Source of the DNA: Gammaproteobacteria bacterium
GTDB lineage: Bacteria > Pseudomonadota > Gammaproteobacteria > Arenicellales > CAJQKF01
NCBI GenBank assembly: GCA_030429665.1
Contig: JAUIEZ010000034.1
Location: 1-39,533 of the forward strand
Direction of reading: 5' to 3'
DNA length: 39,533 bases
In this document: positions 8,480 to 16,463 of the stretch, one piece after another
Layout of the letters: every line of letters begins with the position of its first letter
How positions within the stretch are numbered: position 1 is the stretch's first letter
Notes under the pieces: model-generated
Database searches by the model: none
Told to the model about the DNA's origin: nothing
The model's input: the letters and a program-made list of their open reading frames with translations, nothing else
Position numbers and translations under genes: made by a program

Positions 8480-9547
8480 ATGTCGAAAGGCAGGGTCAAT
8501 CTAAAGGGCATATACAAGCGCTTCGGCAATTTCGTTGCCCTCAAGCACATCGACCTGGATATCAAGCCGGTCGAATTCTTCGCCCTGCTCGGACCGTCGG
8601 GCTCGGGAAAGACGACTACGCTGCGCATGCTCGCCGGACTCGAGCCGCCGGACGAGGGCGTCTTCGCGGTCGACGGCGAGGACGTGACCTACGCGCCTCC
8701 CGGCAAGCGCGACATCGCCATGGTATTCCAGAACTACGCGTTGTACCCGCACATGACGGTACGCGACAACATCGCCTTCCCACTGAAGATGGACAAGGTG
8801 CCGGCTGCCGAGATCGAGCCCGCGGTGGTGCGAGCTGCCGAGCGCGTGCACATCGAGCACCTGCTGCACCGTCGCCCCGGGCAGCTTTCGGGCGGACAGC
8901 AGCAACGCTGTGCCCTGGCCCGTGCCATCGTGCGCCAGCCGAAGTTGTTCCTGCTCGACGAACCGTTGTCCAATCTCGACGCCCAGCTCAGGCTGCAAAC
9001 GCGCGTCGAGCTCAAGAAGTTGCAGCGCAGTCTCAACGTGACTTCCATCTACGTCACCCACGACCAGGAGGAGGCCATGACACTGGCCGACCGCATGGCG
9101 GTGTTCCTGGATGGCGAAATCCTTCAGGTCGGCACGCCCGACGAGGTGTTCAACCGCCCGCGTACCATCGCCGTGGCGTCGTTCATCGGCAGCCCGCCCA
9201 TGAACCTGCTTCCGGCGAAGCTCGACGGCAGGCGGCTGGTCGTCGACGGTCACGTCACCGAACTTCCTTTCGCGCCCGATCATCCGGGTGGCGACGTGAC
9301 CATGGGAATCCGTCCGTCTCACGTGCGTATCGATCCGGACGGCCTGCCGACACGGCTGTACCTGTCGGAAAACCTCGGCGAAAGCGTACTGCTCAACCTC
9401 TACCTCGGCGAGTACCTGGTGAAGGTGCGCGTGGCGTCCTTCGCCTCGGCAGGCGACGACGAAACGGTACCGATCTCCTTCGAGCCGGACGCCATTCACC
9501 TGTTCGACACCACGTCCGGTCTTCGTATTCGAACGGCGCAGGATTGA
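8480..9547 (+). CDS. ABC transporter ATP-binding protein, MalK/UgpC type
   Basis: A 355-residue ATPase that powers the importer. Walker A is GPSGSGKTT (residues 38-46), the Q-loop follows in AMVFQNYALYPHMTV, the ABC signature is LSGGQQQR, Walker B is LFLLDEPLSNLDA and the switch histidine lies in YVTHDQEEAMTLADR. After about residue 240 comes the OB-fold (TOBE) regulatory domain typical of the MalK/UgpC branch (MGIRPSHVRI and the C-terminal beta-rich part). It lies 40 bases after the second permease. MalK-type ATPases often serve several importers, so it may not be exclusive to this one. Confidence 0.92.
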   Translation: MSKGRVNLKGIYKRFGNFVALKHIDLDIKPVEFFALLGPSGSGKTTTLRMLAGLEPPDEGVFAVDGEDVTYAPPGKRDIAMVFQNYALYPHMTVRDNIAFPLKMDKVPAAEIEPAVVRAAERVHIEHLLHRRPGQLSGGQQQRCALARAIVRQPKLFLLDEPLSNLDAQLRLQTRVELKKLQRSLNVTSIYVTHDQEEAMTLADRMAVFLDGEILQVGTPDEVFNRPRTIAVASFIGSPPMNLLPAKLDGRRLVVDGHVTELPFAPDHPGGDVTMGIRPSHVRIDPDGLPTRLYLSENLGESVLLNLYLGEYLVKVRVASFASAGDDETVPISFEPDAIHLFDTTSGLRIRTAQD

Positions 9548-9587
9548 GCCGCGCCGCTGTCCAACCATTCAACGGGAGCGAGAATCG

Positions 9588-11213
9588 ATGCAAGAGCGAC
9601 CCAACGTGCTGGTCATCATCAACGACGACATGGGTTACTCCGATATCGGCTGTTTCGGCGGCGAGATCGAAACACCGAACCTGGACCGGCTGGCGAACGA
9701 TGGCCTGCGGCTGACCCAGTTCTACAACACGCCGCGCTGCAGCCCGTCGCGCGCGTCGCTGCTCACCGGCTTGTATCCACACCAGACCGGCATCGGTATC
9801 CTTACCTATCCGACGGGTCCGGAAGGGTACGCGGGCGATCTCAGCGCCGACTGCGTGACCATCGCCGAGGTGGTGCGCGAGGCCGGCTACCGTACCTACA
9901 TGAGCGGCAAGTGGCACGTATCGGCGAGCCTGACCGAGCCGACCGATTCCTGGCCCATGCAGCGCGGCTTCGACGAGTTCTACGGCACGATCATCGGCGC
10001 AGGCAGTTTCTACTACCCGAATACGCTGACGCGCGGTAACGAGAACATCGACCACGAGGCAAGGGACGATCCCGAGTTTTTCTACACTGACGCCATCAGC
10101 GATCAGGCCGCGCGTTTCATACGCGACCACGCGGCCAATCACGCGGATCAACCGTTCTTCCAGTACGTGGCCTACACCGCGCCGCACTGGCCGCTGCACG
10201 CTCACGAGGAGGATATCGCCAAGTACAAGGGCCGCTTCGACGCCGGATGGGACCGGTTGCGCGAAGAGCGGCTTCGGCGAATGGTCGCCGCCGGCCTCGT
10301 CGCCCCCGACTGGCTGCTGACCGAGCGTGATTCCACCCAACCCCCGTGGACCGATGCCGAGAACAAGGCCTGGCTGTTGCGCTGCATGGAGGTTTACGCG
10401 GCCCAGGTGGACCGAATGGACCAGGGGATCGGCCGCATCATCGCGGCGCTCGAGGAAACGGGCAGGCTCGACAACACGTTGGTCATTTTCCTGTCCGACA
10501 ATGGCGCTTGCGCCGAGGACATACCCGAGAACGTGCGCATGGAGGAGCTTGCCAACGAACTGTTGATCGCCCGGTCGCACACCCGGGACGGCGAGCCGGT
10601 CGTCGCCGGCAACTACCCGCATATCATGCCGGGGCCGGAAAACACCTACCAGAGCTACGGCACCGCGTGGGCCAACCTGTCGAATACGCCGTTTCGGCTC
10701 TACAAGCACTGGACTCACGAGGGCGGCGTGTCGACGCCCCTGATCTGTCATTGGCCGGCGGGCATTCGCGAGGGCGGTGGACTGCGGCACACGCCGGGGC
10801 ACATCCCGGACATCATGGCGACGATCGTCGACGTGACCGGTGCCGAGTATCCGCGCGAGCACCACGGCCGCGAGATTCCGCCGATGGAAGGTCACAGCCT
10901 CGCCTCGGTATTTCGCGACGACTATCTTCCCGAACGGCCGATGTTCTGGGAGCACGAAGGAAACGCCGCGGTGCGGCTCGGAAAATGGAAACTGGTTCGC
11001 GAGTATCCCGGCGACTGGGAGCTCTACGACATGCGCCTGGATCGCACGGAGATGCACGACGTGGCGGCAGAGAACCCCGACGTGGTGGCAGACCTTGCCG
11101 CGCAGTATGACGCGTGGGCCGGGCGCTGCGGGGTCATCGATCGCGGGAAAATTCTCGAAATGATGAAACAACTGCCGGGCAAGGCGTTCTGGGAGGACGA
11201 GGAGACGGCATGA
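9588..11213 (+). CDS. Type I sulfatase (formylglycine-dependent), apparently cytoplasmic
   Basis: A 541-residue alkaline-phosphatase-fold sulfatase that hydrolyses a sulfate ester. The N-terminus is NVLVIINDDMGYSDIGCFGG, whose Asp13-Asp14 bind the metal ion. The activation motif CSPSR is at residues 51-55, with Cys51 expected to become formylglycine; SGKWH (residues 106-110) supplies Lys and His of the active site, and IFLSDNGAC the second metal-binding Asp-Asn. There is no signal peptide: the catalytic domain begins at residue 5. That fits hydrolysis inside the cell after import by the ABC system just upstream. A ribosome site AACGGGAGCGAG precedes the ATG. The general form is arylsulfatase-like; I see no choline-sulfatase C-terminal domain. 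The substrate is unknown. Confidence 0.9.
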   Translation: MQERPNVLVIINDDMGYSDIGCFGGEIETPNLDRLANDGLRLTQFYNTPRCSPSRASLLTGLYPHQTGIGILTYPTGPEGYAGDLSADCVTIAEVVREAGYRTYMSGKWHVSASLTEPTDSWPMQRGFDEFYGTIIGAGSFYYPNTLTRGNENIDHEARDDPEFFYTDAISDQAARFIRDHAANHADQPFFQYVAYTAPHWPLHAHEEDIAKYKGRFDAGWDRLREERLRRMVAAGLVAPDWLLTERDSTQPPWTDAENKAWLLRCMEVYAAQVDRMDQGIGRIIAALEETGRLDNTLVIFLSDNGACAEDIPENVRMEELANELLIARSHTRDGEPVVAGNYPHIMPGPENTYQSYGTAWANLSNTPFRLYKHWTHEGGVSTPLICHWPAGIREGGGLRHTPGHIPDIMATIVDVTGAEYPREHHGREIPPMEGHSLASVFRDDYLPERPMFWEHEGNAAVRLGKWKLVREYPGDWELYDMRLDRTEMHDVAAENPDVVADLAAQYDAWAGRCGVIDRGKILEMMKQLPGKAFWEDEETA

Positions 11214-11235
11214 CCGGTGCAGCCGAGCCGCTCCC

Positions 11236-12198
11236 GTGAATCGAGCGCCGCCGCGCCCCAAGCCTTGTTGTGCCGCTTCGCGCGGCGGCGAGACCGTCGC
11301 GGAACCGACCGCGGTTCGTCCTGCCGATCAGCCGGTGGATCACGGCTTCGTTCGTCTTGGCAATGTCGAGTTCGTCATGGGCACCGACGATGCCGAAGGG
11401 TTCGTCGGTGACGGCGAAGGGCCGCGTCGCGTGGTGCGATGCGCCGACTACGCTATCTCGCCTCGCGCGGTGAGCAACGCGGAATTCGCCCGTTTCGTCG
11501 AGGCGACCGGCTATCGGACCGAAGCCGAGCGCGCGGGCTGGTCGTTCGTCTTCGCGGGAATGCTGTCGGAAGCGGACCGCAAGAAATTTACGCGTGTCGT
11601 GGCCGATATCCCCTGGTGGCGCCGGGTCGACGGCGCCACTTGGTCCGCACCCGAGGGTCCGGGCTCGACCGTCGGGCATCGACTCGACCATCCCGTGGTA
11701 CACGTGTCGTGGAATGACGCCGCGGCGTATTGCCGTTGGTCGCACACCCGGCTGCCGACCGAAGCCGAATGGGAATTCGCCGCCCGCGGCGGTCTCGACG
11801 GCCGACGCTACGCCTGGGGCGACGAACTGACGCCGGGCGGGGAGCATCGTTGCAACATCTGGCAAGGTCGCTTTCCGGATCACGATACGATGGACGACGG
11901 TTATGCCGGCACCGCCCCGGTGGATGCCTTCGAACCGAACGGATACGGCCTGTACAACGTGTGCGGCAACGTGTGGGAATGGTGCGTGGACTGGTTCTCA
12001 CCCAACTATCACCTCGTTACCCGCGCGATCGATCCGGTATACCTCGTTCCCACCGGAAGCCGGGCGATGCGTGGCGGATCGTTCCTCTGCCACCGCTCTT
12101 ACTGCAACCGCTACCGGGTTGCCGCGCGCAGTCACAACACGCCGGACAGTTCGACCAGTCACACGGGATTTCGCGTCGTCGCCGTGAATATGAAGTAG
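11236..12198 (+). CDS. Formylglycine-generating enzyme (sulfatase-modifying factor family)
   Basis: A 320-residue FGE-sulfatase family protein that would oxidise the CSPSR cysteine of the sulfatase encoded 22 bases upstream. Family marks are FVMGTDDAEGF near residue 47, PVVHVSWNDAAAYCRW, RLPTEAEWEFAARGG, GNVWEWCVDWFS and the active-site segment GGSFLCHRSYCNRYR. The two cysteines at residues 285 and 290 have the five-residue spacing of the catalytic pair in aerobic FGEs, which distinguishes this from FGE-like proteins that lack them. The start is GTG at 11236; the first 35 residues (with a CC pair) are a poorly conserved extension, so a later start is possible. No signal peptide. The 3' end overlaps convergent btaB by 40 bases. 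Confidence 0.9.
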   Translation: MNRAPPRPKPCCAASRGGETVAEPTAVRPADQPVDHGFVRLGNVEFVMGTDDAEGFVGDGEGPRRVVRCADYAISPRAVSNAEFARFVEATGYRTEAERAGWSFVFAGMLSEADRKKFTRVVADIPWWRRVDGATWSAPEGPGSTVGHRLDHPVVHVSWNDAAAYCRWSHTRLPTEAEWEFAARGGLDGRRYAWGDELTPGGEHRCNIWQGRFPDHDTMDDGYAGTAPVDAFEPNGYGLYNVCGNVWEWCVDWFSPNYHLVTRAIDPVYLVPTGSRAMRGGSFLCHRSYCNRYRVAARSHNTPDSSTSHTGFRVVAVNMK

Positions 12199-12893
12199 GG
12201 CACCTTCGGTGCCGGCAGGTACGGCAGGGAAGCGAATTGCTCGTCGAGCCGGGCATTCGGAAACAACTCGAGCAGGCGGTCGGGGAGCTCCGGTGACAGG
12301 CGCACGCCGTCATGGCGGAACCAGCGCGGCCACAGGTGCCTTGTGAGCGGCCCGTGCCGTGCGCGGCCGGGCGCCGGGTTTCGTGAGGACACGAAAAAGT
12401 CGACCACGCCAATGCGCCCGCCGGGCTTGAGCATGCGGCTGGCGTTTTCGAGTACCGCCTCGTGATGGTCCATCATGCTCAGGGAATAGGAGAACCACAT
12501 TCCGTCGAGAGGCGCGGCCGGGCTATAACGGCGAGCATCGGCGCGGATGACATGCACGTTCTGCCAGTCGCGGCAGCGCCGGTACGCCTGCGCCAGTAGC
12601 GGCTTGCACAGGTCGACCACGTCGATTCGTGCCAGCGAAGCGCGCCTCGAACCAAGGTATTCAAGATTTCGCGCGGTACCCGCGCCGATCTCGGCCCAGT
12701 ACTCACCGGGTCCCGGAGAAAGCCGCGCGATCAATTCGGCGCGTCCGTTCAGGAGCCGCTCGCGGAATCGGTCGTAGTCGACAGCTTGCGGTCGATAGAA
12801 CGCATCCAGCCGATCCTTCGCGTCGCCGCCACGGTTGCCGCCCCGCGCCATGGCGGCAAGCACCCGCAGGTCGCTGCCGAGATCCCGGATCAT
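12159..12893 (-). CDS. btaB: Betaine-lipid N-methyltransferase BtaB
   Basis: A 244-residue class I SAM-dependent methyltransferase. Motif I is WAEIGAGTARNLEYL (about residues 66-80), followed by an acidic post-I segment (IDVVDLCKPLL) and the motif IV/post region MWFSYSLSMMDHHEAVLENASRMLKPGGRIGVVDFF. The SYSLSMM and LKPGG-V-DFF forms are characteristic of BtaB, which adds three methyl groups to diacylglyceryl-homoserine to give the betaine lipid DGTS. The start overlaps the stop of btaA by four bases, so the two genes are translationally coupled; this adjacency is the main reason for the specific name. Position in the membrane-associated lipid pathway is inferred from the family. Confidence 0.85.
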   Translation of the reverse strand: MIRDLGSDLRVLAAMARGGNRGGDAKDRLDAFYRPQAVDYDRFRERLLNGRAELIARLSPGPGEYWAEIGAGTARNLEYLGSRRASLARIDVVDLCKPLLAQAYRRCRDWQNVHVIRADARRYSPAAPLDGMWFSYSLSMMDHHEAVLENASRMLKPGGRIGVVDFFVSSRNPAPGRARHGPLTRHLWPRWFRHDGVRLSPELPDRLLELFPNARLDEQFASLPYLPAPKVPYFIFTATTRNPV

Positions 12894-14110
12894 GCCGCCG
12901 CGGGCTCCGCGATGTGGAAGCCGGCGTAGGTATGCACGCGGTCAAGGCGCTGCAGGGAGGCGGCGCGCGTGGTATCGAACGACAACAATTCGCTGATCGG
13001 CTTGCTGTCCGCGCCGCGCGTGACAAACGTTTGCTCGAGGTAGGACGGTGCGCGATGGGCGCTGCGAAAAATGATGCGGCAGCGGGGCGCCGCGCGGGCC
13101 AGTATCAATCGCCACTCCTCGGCTAGCGCCGCGGGCGCGTAGGAACCCATCCAGTCCATGTGATCGAGCAGGACGTAGCGCGAAACAGCCGGTCCCGGGT
13201 CGCGAAGAAATTCCGACACGAGCCGCGTTCGCACCCGGACGCGATCCACCAGGCTGCTTCTCAGGCGGGCGAAATTGTGCTCCTTGAGATACTCGGGACA
13301 GCACTGCGGCGTATAGTGACCACGGATGTAAACGGTCCAGAAATAATTGCTGCTGATCGGCAGGCAACGAAACACATAGTCGATGGCTTCGCGGATGAAA
13401 CCGGCGACGCCATCGACGTGCTGCCGCTCAACCTCGCGTCGCTGGGGATGAGGTACTCCCAGCATGTTCATCGTCATCTGGCGGGACAGCAGCCAGTTCA
13501 TGCGGCTCCCCCACATCATCGGTCGGATTCGCTGGTCGTAGATGTCGCGCTGTGCCGGAAGGTCGGGTGCGTCGACGAGCTCGATCAGGGCCGTTCTCAG
13601 GCGCGGACGCGAGTCGGCGTAAAGACGAAAAAGTCGTGCCACCACGCCAGACAGCCCTCGGTAATAGAAGCTGCCGGTACGGCTTCGCGGCTCGAACCAA
13701 TCGTGATGGCGGTCCCAGTAATCGCGCGCGAACCCCTCGAGCGCGGGTCGCAGCGCACGATGATAGATGCGTCGCGCGTGACGGTGGCGGCCGAGGCCGA
13801 AAATCGCGAAGAAATCCTCGAATTCGAGCGTGCGAATACCGGCGAGCTTGAGTTCCAGGAGTGCGTTCTGGCGCGGGTTGGCATCGACCGCGTAGATGCG
13901 CCGCGGTTCGTCAAGCAGATAGTCGAGCACGTTGCAGCCGGCGCTGGTGATGACGAGCATCACGTCGTCGGGACGGATGTCCAGCGCCTCGCGATCCACG
14001 GCCGGGTCCTCCCAGCAAGTGTTGTAGACCAGGTTGCGGCTGCACAGGCGCTGAAACACCTTGTCATTGATGTTATTGGCCAGTCGATCGAATCTGGATG
14101 AATTGTTCAT
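12890..14110 (-). CDS. btaA: S-adenosylmethionine:diacylglycerol 3-amino-3-carboxypropyltransferase BtaA
   Basis: A 406-residue DUF3419-family protein. BtaA moves the 3-amino-3-carboxypropyl group of SAM to diacylglycerol, the first step of betaine-lipid (DGTS) synthesis. Diagnostic segments are LVYNTCWEDPAVDREAL (residues 27-43), MLVITSAGCNVLDYLL (51-66, the SAM site) and IYAVDANPRQNALLELK (72-88). Near the C-terminus, VLLDHMDWMGSY and IIFRSAHRAPSYLE also match the family. It lies 33 bases downstream of plcP and overlaps btaB, so plcP-btaA-btaB reads as one leftward operon. PlcP would supply the diacylglycerol substrate. In known bacteria this pathway replaces phospholipids under phosphate limitation. 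Confidence 0.92.
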   Translation of the reverse strand: MNNSSRFDRLANNINDKVFQRLCSRNLVYNTCWEDPAVDREALDIRPDDVMLVITSAGCNVLDYLLDEPRRIYAVDANPRQNALLELKLAGIRTLEFEDFFAIFGLGRHRHARRIYHRALRPALEGFARDYWDRHHDWFEPRSRTGSFYYRGLSGVVARLFRLYADSRPRLRTALIELVDAPDLPAQRDIYDQRIRPMMWGSRMNWLLSRQMTMNMLGVPHPQRREVERQHVDGVAGFIREAIDYVFRCLPISSNYFWTVYIRGHYTPQCCPEYLKEHNFARLRSSLVDRVRVRTRLVSEFLRDPGPAVSRYVLLDHMDWMGSYAPAALAEEWRLILARAAPRCRIIFRSAHRAPSYLEQTFVTRGADSKPISELLSFDTTRAASLQRLDRVHTYAGFHIAEPAAA

Positions 14111-14143
14111 GGGATCGTGGACTGCTTTCGGGTGTCGGAGGTG

Positions 14144-15064
14144 TCAACCTTCGGCGCGCGTAGCCGGGACCGCGCGCAGGGCGAGGGCGCGCCGATCGTC
14201 GTGGTGGATGATTTCCAGGCGCCCGTCATAGTGTTCGACCAGCGCGGTGCAACTCTCCACCCAGTCGCCGTCGTTGTAGTATTCGACGTTGTCGATGCGG
14301 TGCGCGGCGGCATGATGTATATGACCGCACACCACGCCATCCATGTGCCGGCGGCGTGCCTCGCGCGCGACCGCGCATTCGAAGTCGGAAATGAAACTCA
14401 CCGCGTTTTTGACCTTCAGCTTCAAGAATGCCGAGATTGACCAATACGGCAATCCCAGTCGACGTCGGACCAGGTTGAAAACCGTGTTGATCGAGAGTGC
14501 CGCCTGGTAGGCATAATCGCCGAGCAGGGCCAGCCACTTGGCGTAACGCACCACGCCGTCGAACTCGTCGCCGTGCACCACGAGCAATCGCCGGCCGTCG
14601 GCGGTGACATGCACGGCTTCGCGCACCAGCGTGATGCCCCCAAACGAATGACCGACATAGTCGCGCAGGCATTCGTCGTGGTTGCCGGGCACGTAGATAA
14701 CGCGCGTCCCCTTGCGTGTCTTGCGCAGTAATTTCTGGACAATGTCGTTGTGGGTCTGCGGCCAGTACCAAGAGCGGCGCAGCTTCCAGCCGTCGATAAT
14801 GTCCCCCACCAGGAACAGCGTGTCACTGTCGTAGGAGCGCAGGAACTCCAGCAGCGACTCAGCATTGCAGCCGCGCGTCCCGAGATGAATATCGGAAATC
14901 CAGATCGTACGGTAACGCGGGCGTCGACGGTCCTCGCGTACCTCGGTCGAACCCGTGCGCGGGTGGTGAGGCGGAATGCCTGGTTCGACCGGTTCTCCAT
15001 CCAGGTCCTGGCGTCCGAGTCGGGCCAGTATGTGACTGCCTGCGAATTGGATGAATGTTTGCAT
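14144..15064 (-). CDS. plcP: PlcP-type phospholipase C (calcineurin-like phosphoesterase)
   Basis: A 306-residue metallophosphoesterase, often annotated as UDP-2,3-diacylglucosamine diphosphatase-like. Metal ligands are visible: D58-x-H60 in SDIHLGTRGC, D88 in VGDIIDGW, N128-H129-D130 in PGNHDE, H164 in VVHGDEFDG and GHIHHA (H248, H250). The forms HLGTRGCNAE, DGWKLRRSWYWPQTHND and the internal YAYQAALSINTVFNLVRRRLGLPYWS fit PlcP, which cleaves phosphatidyl-lipids to diacylglycerol during phosphate starvation. Being the first gene ahead of btaA-btaB strongly supports PlcP over an LpxH role. The first ~50 residues form an unusual extension before the catalytic domain; no better in-frame start with a ribosome site is evident. 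A weak PhoB-like half-site lies about 100 bases upstream. Confidence 0.85.
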   Translation of the reverse strand: MQTFIQFAGSHILARLGRQDLDGEPVEPGIPPHHPRTGSTEVREDRRRPRYRTIWISDIHLGTRGCNAESLLEFLRSYDSDTLFLVGDIIDGWKLRRSWYWPQTHNDIVQKLLRKTRKGTRVIYVPGNHDECLRDYVGHSFGGITLVREAVHVTADGRRLLVVHGDEFDGVVRYAKWLALLGDYAYQAALSINTVFNLVRRRLGLPYWSISAFLKLKVKNAVSFISDFECAVAREARRRHMDGVVCGHIHHAAAHRIDNVEYYNDGDWVESCTALVEHYDGRLEIIHHDDRRALALRAVPATRAEG

Positions 15065-15151
15065 GGACCGCTACCGGGGTGGGTTGATCCTGTTGTGGTC
15101 ACCTGCGTGCAGTGTCGATAGTCCGCAAGCAGACGCCGTGGCGCAGGACGG

Positions 15152-15174
15152 ATGGTAGGTTGCCCGTGTGACAG
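15152..15174 (-). promoter_or_regulatory. Candidate PhoB half-site and -10 element for plcP
   Basis: On the reverse strand, a perfect PhoB half-site CTGTCAC (15174 to 15168) is preceded by an AAAA spacer, and 10 bases after it comes TACCAT (15157 to 15152), a 4/6 match to the -10 hexamer. The 10-base distance is that of PhoB-activated promoters. The neighbouring upstream half-site in the 11-bp register is poor (ACTTCGA, 2 of 7), so the site is weaker than the rightward array. The whole plcP-phnG gap (15065-15394) holds no gene that I can support. Confidence 0.4.
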
Positions 15175-15243
15175 TTTTTCGAAGTCGAGAAGACGTATGG
15201 CGCTCGAAACCTAAAACTAGAAAGTACTGGCATACTATTTTTT

Positions 15244-15288
15244 ATGTCATTGTAATTTCACAATTCTGTCAAAACTCGCCTGTACAAG
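15244..15288 (+). promoter_or_regulatory. Candidate triple PhoB half-site array with -10, upstream of phnG
   Basis: Three direct repeats lie at exact 11-bp spacing: ATGTCAT (15244-15250, 6 of 7 to CTGTCAT/C), ATTTCAC (15255-15261, 5 of 7) and CTGTCAA (15266-15272, 6 of 7). The 4-base spacers TGTA and AATT are AT-rich, as in Pho boxes. Ten bases after the last repeat is TACAAG (15283-15288), a 4/6 match to the -10 hexamer, in the place expected for a PhoB-activated promoter that lacks its own -35. The phnG start follows about 105 bases on. The consensus is established knowledge; use of this site is inference. Confidence 0.6.
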
Positions 15289-15394
15289 TAGCGACGTGCG
15301 CCGACGAGTTGGGACAACCAGCCAGATCGCCTGTAGCGCACAGGCGCGAATCAGTGGCGCGGATACGTTTGAACAATCTCCACGGAGGTGGCAC

Positions 15395-15844
15395 GTGCCT
15401 CGAAACGACACCGAGAAGACCGCCTCACGCCGGCCGCACTACACGGCCGCGGAGCGGCGCCGTTGGATGCGGACTCTTGCCGGCAGCGCGCCCGAGCATC
15501 TCGTCGAGTGCTATCGCGCCCTGCGTCCCCGGCCCGACTACGAACTGGTTGATCGACGGCTGGTGCCCCCGCTTGAGGCGCGTCAACCGGGGCGAGTGAA
15601 GCTGCTCGTGTCGCCGTGGATGACCCGCTGCGTCATCCGTCTTGCCAATGGCACAACCGGCATGGCGTGTTTGCGAGGTACCCGTAAACGGCATGCGGAA
15701 CTCGCCGCCGTCTTCGATGCGCTGCTCAAGCAACCCGGCTACTACGACGAACTCATCGACACGCTGACGGAAACCGTCGAATACGGCGTCGGCCGGTCGT
15801 TGATCGAGATTGACCCCCGTGCGTACGCGGCACTGTCGACCTGA
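15395..15844 (+). CDS. phnG: PhnG-like subunit of the carbon-phosphorus lyase system, divergent
   Basis: A 149-residue protein resembling PhnG, part of the PhnGHI(L) complex that couples phosphonate to the ribose of ATP. It shows an N-terminal RRRWMRTLAGSAPEHLV (compare RQHWMSVLAHSQPAEL in E. coli), DYELVD, and the central TRCVIRLANGTTGMACLRG...RHAELAAVFDALL (compare TRAAVRLTDGTLGY...HAERCALIDALM). Two family features look altered: the glycine-rich stretch before TRCVIRL is replaced by RQPGRVKLLVSPW, and the usual VDFFTMVRG ending is absent. The start is GTG at 15395, with a strong GGAGGT site at 15384-15389; the frame is open further upstream. Its stop overlaps the phnH start (TGATG). No phnI follows. 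Confidence 0.68.
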   Translation: MPRNDTEKTASRRPHYTAAERRRWMRTLAGSAPEHLVECYRALRPRPDYELVDRRLVPPLEARQPGRVKLLVSPWMTRCVIRLANGTTGMACLRGTRKRHAELAAVFDALLKQPGYYDELIDTLTETVEYGVGRSLIEIDPRAYAALST

Positions 15845-16461
15845 TGCCTCCGATGATCGACAACGCGGCGCTCGTCGCTCCAGGAAAAGGTAACGAAGAG
15901 CGCGTCGGCTATTCTCGTCAGTGTTTGCGCGCCGTTCTTTCGGCGGCTTCGTGTCCCGGCGCGATCGTCGAAGTTCCCGATGCGAGACCGAACTCGGAAA
16001 AACTCAGCGCGGCTGGGTTTGCCGTCTGCTGCGCCTTGCTGAGCATGGACAGTCGACTGTGGCTTAGTTCGGACTTGCGGCGTGACGCGTCTCTCGTGGC
16101 CTGGCTGCGATTCCAGTGCGGGGCAACGGGCGGCGCTCACAGCAGCAACGCGAACTTGGCGCTGCTCGGCGCCGCGGAATGGGACGGCCTGGACCGGTTT
16201 CGGTTCGGCGATGCGCAATCGCCTCGAATCAGCACCACGGTGATCGTGGAAGTCGATTCGTTGCATGAGTCCGGCGGCATTATCGTGCACGACGCCGAAT
16301 GCGAAACGGATCGCCCCCTCGATGTGCGAGGACTCGGCCTGTCATTCTGGCATGACGTCAATCGAAACTACGAACGTGCGCCTTGCGGGCTCGACTTCCT
16401 GCTGACGTGGAACGACTGCATGGTCGCGATAACCCGCAACTGCTTCGTTACCCTGGTCTGA
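15844..16461 (+). CDS. phnH: PhnH-like subunit of the carbon-phosphorus lyase system
   Basis: A 205-residue protein that follows PhnH over its whole length: YSRQCLRAVLSAASCPGAIVEV at the start, CALLSMDSRLWLSSDLRRD, LVAWLRFQCGA, ISTTVIVEVDSLHESGG, and near the end LDVRGLGLSFWHDVNRN and GLDFLLTWNDCMVAITRN. The E. coli counterpart of the last segment is GIDLILTCGERLLAIPRTT, so the conserved P-R-T-T is changed to T-R-N-C here. PhnH is a non-catalytic-looking partner of PhnG and PhnI in phosphonate activation. The gene overlaps phnG by one base. Two bases after its stop the convergent glycosyltransferase gene ends, so the expected phnI-phnJ-phnK-phnL-phnM are not here. Confidence 0.8.
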   Translation: MPPMIDNAALVAPGKGNEERVGYSRQCLRAVLSAASCPGAIVEVPDARPNSEKLSAAGFAVCCALLSMDSRLWLSSDLRRDASLVAWLRFQCGATGGAHSSNANLALLGAAEWDGLDRFRFGDAQSPRISTTVIVEVDSLHESGGIIVHDAECETDRPLDVRGLGLSFWHDVNRNYERAPCGLDFLLTWNDCMVAITRNCFVTLV

Positions 16462-16463
16462 AT

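Noticed and set aside
9393..11261. 622-codon reverse-strand frame opposite the sulfatase
   Set aside because: Antisense to a sulfatase with complete motifs; product is His/Val/Arg-rich without recognisable domains.
14144..15064. Calling the metallophosphoesterase LpxH
   Set aside because: LpxH-like annotation is common for this family, but the operon with btaA-btaB, the Pho-type upstream region and the PlcP-like internal segments favour PlcP.
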